IMG/VR virus record: IMGVR_UViG_3300015242_000010 | Coordinates: 1 to 44,116 of that record | Length of the DNA: 44,116 nucleotides | Reading direction: 5' to 3' (one strand) | From: a virus | Shown: piece by piece, positions 43,108 through 44,116 of the stretch | Position numbering within the stretch: the first letter of the stretch is position 1 | How the letters are laid out: each line of letters opens with the position of its first letter | Position numbers and translations under genes: made by a program | Notes under the pieces: generated by a model | The model's database searches: none | Told to the model about the DNA's origin: nothing | Seen by the model: only the letters and a program-made list of their open reading frames with translations

Positions 43108-44116
43108 GTGAGCTACCTCCAACGGCTGAGGCCTGTGCCATGTAATCTAGATCAACTGTAATTTGCTTATTGCGGTCTCGCTCAGAGGCGTACTCGTTAG
43201 CAACGTGAAAGATACTCTCCACCTCATTCACCATCTCCCTAGCTCGGGTCTCGGCGAACCAAAGGGCCATGACGGTATCCTGCTTAGCCTTGGTTTGCGG
43301 GAACCAGGTAGTGAGTTGCTCAACTAGCATCTTAACGCCTTCTTGCTGACTCCGGCTTGGAAGCCGGATCAGCCCCTTGTCCTCCTTTGACCCATCAAAG
43401 AGCATGGACATTGAGGCGACGCCAAAGTCAACATCGTTCTTGTTATTGCCAGTAAAGTGCTCCCGCAGAAGCGAGCCACGTGAACCCAGAAAGTTTCTCA
43501 AGTCTCGGTTCTGTGTAACCATCAAGTTCATCGCGTTCTTCTCGATCGCCCATTCGTTAATGTGGTACTTGACCGTTAGCTCCTTGATCTTGTTGAAGAG
43601 ATCGTCAGGCTTGCAGTTAGGCCGAGTCCACACATCCAGCACCCATCGAATGCCAGACATCCGATCAACGCCAAGGATGATCGCTGCTGAATGCCCTGTA
43701 ATGGCAGGATCAAAGCCCCCTATAATATATAGACCATCCATTCCGTAATCTCGGTGCCCGGGCGCTCCACGCTGCATAACGCCTGCAGCCCGCATGCCGT
43801 CGATCGAAGCAATAACCTTGTCTGTTGGAAAGATCGCGTCTTCAACTACTTGCTCTTGCTGGTAGACCATAGCCCAGTTGGTAGGCGACGACGTTGCTCG
43901 TCGTCGAGCTAGAGACTTTCCAGAGTGCCACGGAAAGAGTCCATCTTCGTTTGGAACAACCAGCTTTCTTGCTCCAAGCGATACTGGTGGCCTGTTGGTC
44001 CAGGGTGCGAGAACATGCCAATCATCAGGAGACTCTGCGAACTCAAGGACGGCAGGTTGGGTGAGGTAGGTCCAAGGGCTTGACTCGTCTTGCCCGTACC
44101 ACTCTGGCTTCTGGAT
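43091..44116 (-). CDS. terL: Terminase large subunit, C-terminal part (nuclease), continues from base 1
   Basis: This is the headful or site nuclease half of the packaging motor. Counting from ATG 1007, this part begins at residue 337. GGFDPAITGHSAAIILG carries the first metal Asp near 446. INEWAIEKNAMN carries the Glu, and TKAKQDTVMALWFAETRA the last Asp, all in RNase H-like order. Bases 44040-44116 duplicate 1-77. The C-terminus (SSHEWWS) overlaps the DUF1003 gene. Whether packaging is headful cannot be read from the sequence. Confidence 0.92.
   Translation of the reverse strand: MQKPEWYGQDESSPWTYLTQPAVLEFAESPDDWHVLAPWTNRPPVSLGARKLVVPNEDGLFPWHSGKSLARRRATSSPTNWAMVYQQEQVVEDAIFPTDKVIASIDGMRAAGVMQRGAPGHRDYGMDGLYIIGGFDPAITGHSAAIILGVDRMSGIRWVLDVWTRPNCKPDDLFNKIKELTVKYHINEWAIEKNAMNLMVTQNRDLRNFLGSRGSLLREHFTGNNKNDVDFGVASMSMLFDGSKEDKGLIRLPSRSQQEGVKMLVEQLTTWFPQTKAKQDTVMALWFAETRAREMVNEVESIFHVANEYASERDRNKQITVDLDYMAQASAVGGSSHEWWS
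44040..44116. repeat. Terminal direct repeat, right copy (circular join)
   Basis: Identical to bases 1-77; removing one copy gives a 44,039-base circle with an intact terminase gene. Confidence 0.95.

Overview
This window is a complete or near-complete genome of a tailed, probably lytic bacteriophage of an actinobacterium. Positions 1-77 recur exactly at 44040-44116 and the large terminase gene reads in frame across that join, so the molecule is circular or circularly permuted with 44,039 unique bases. The actinobacterial host is inferred from a WhiB-family regulator and from an amidase with a Streptomyces-type peptidoglycan-binding tail (exact host unknown). I see no integrase, repressor, tape-measure, sheath or major tail-tube gene. 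The portal, scaffold, capsid, adaptor, beta-rich tail proteins and large internal proteins carrying cell-wall hydrolase domains point to a short-tailed (podovirus-like) particle.

Layout. (1) A 1.3-kb gene-free control region (1008-2315) separates two divergent transcription units and holds repeats, inverted repeats, a very good sigma70-type promoter (1956-1984) and a structured leader. (2) Rightward early genes (2316-5883) are mostly tiny and unknown, and are separated by conserved hairpin-bearing leader elements. (3) Two leftward genes (5933-7376) encode a sigma-factor-like protein and a metallophosphoesterase. (4) A second rightward unit (promoter 7496-7524) runs from whiB through a RecB/Cas4-like nuclease, an OB-like protein, a RecA-fold ATPase, endonuclease VII, a primase split into overlapping zinc and TOPRIM genes, and a DUF1599-like protein. 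Many 23- to 60-residue Cys-rich or acidic proteins, translationally coupled through ATGA/GTGA overlaps, are embedded in it. Three membrane proteins end the rightward side. (5) The late genes are all leftward. From the control region they run through terL, across the circular join, then DUF1003 protein, amidase, portal, a 1727-residue internal protein, paired hydrolase proteins, scaffold, capsid, adaptor and tail proteins, and end with a holin candidate at 17535.

Most notable features. The major capsid gene is interrupted by a 749-nt group I intron carrying a LAGLIDADG endonuclease. Splice sites can be set to the base from P1/P10 pairing, and P3, P7 and P8 are identifiable. The terminase carries an N-terminal small-terminase-like helix-turn-helix, and no separate terS gene is seen. 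Two intergenic tRNA-like acceptor/T-arm minihelices occur in two different operons. Four leader RNA elements in two sequence families have constant flanks but different hairpin stems, and one has a second, mutually exclusive pairing partner. Two adjacent virion proteins carry different peptidoglycan hydrolases on a shared C-terminal module that includes a nearly identical DNA tract.
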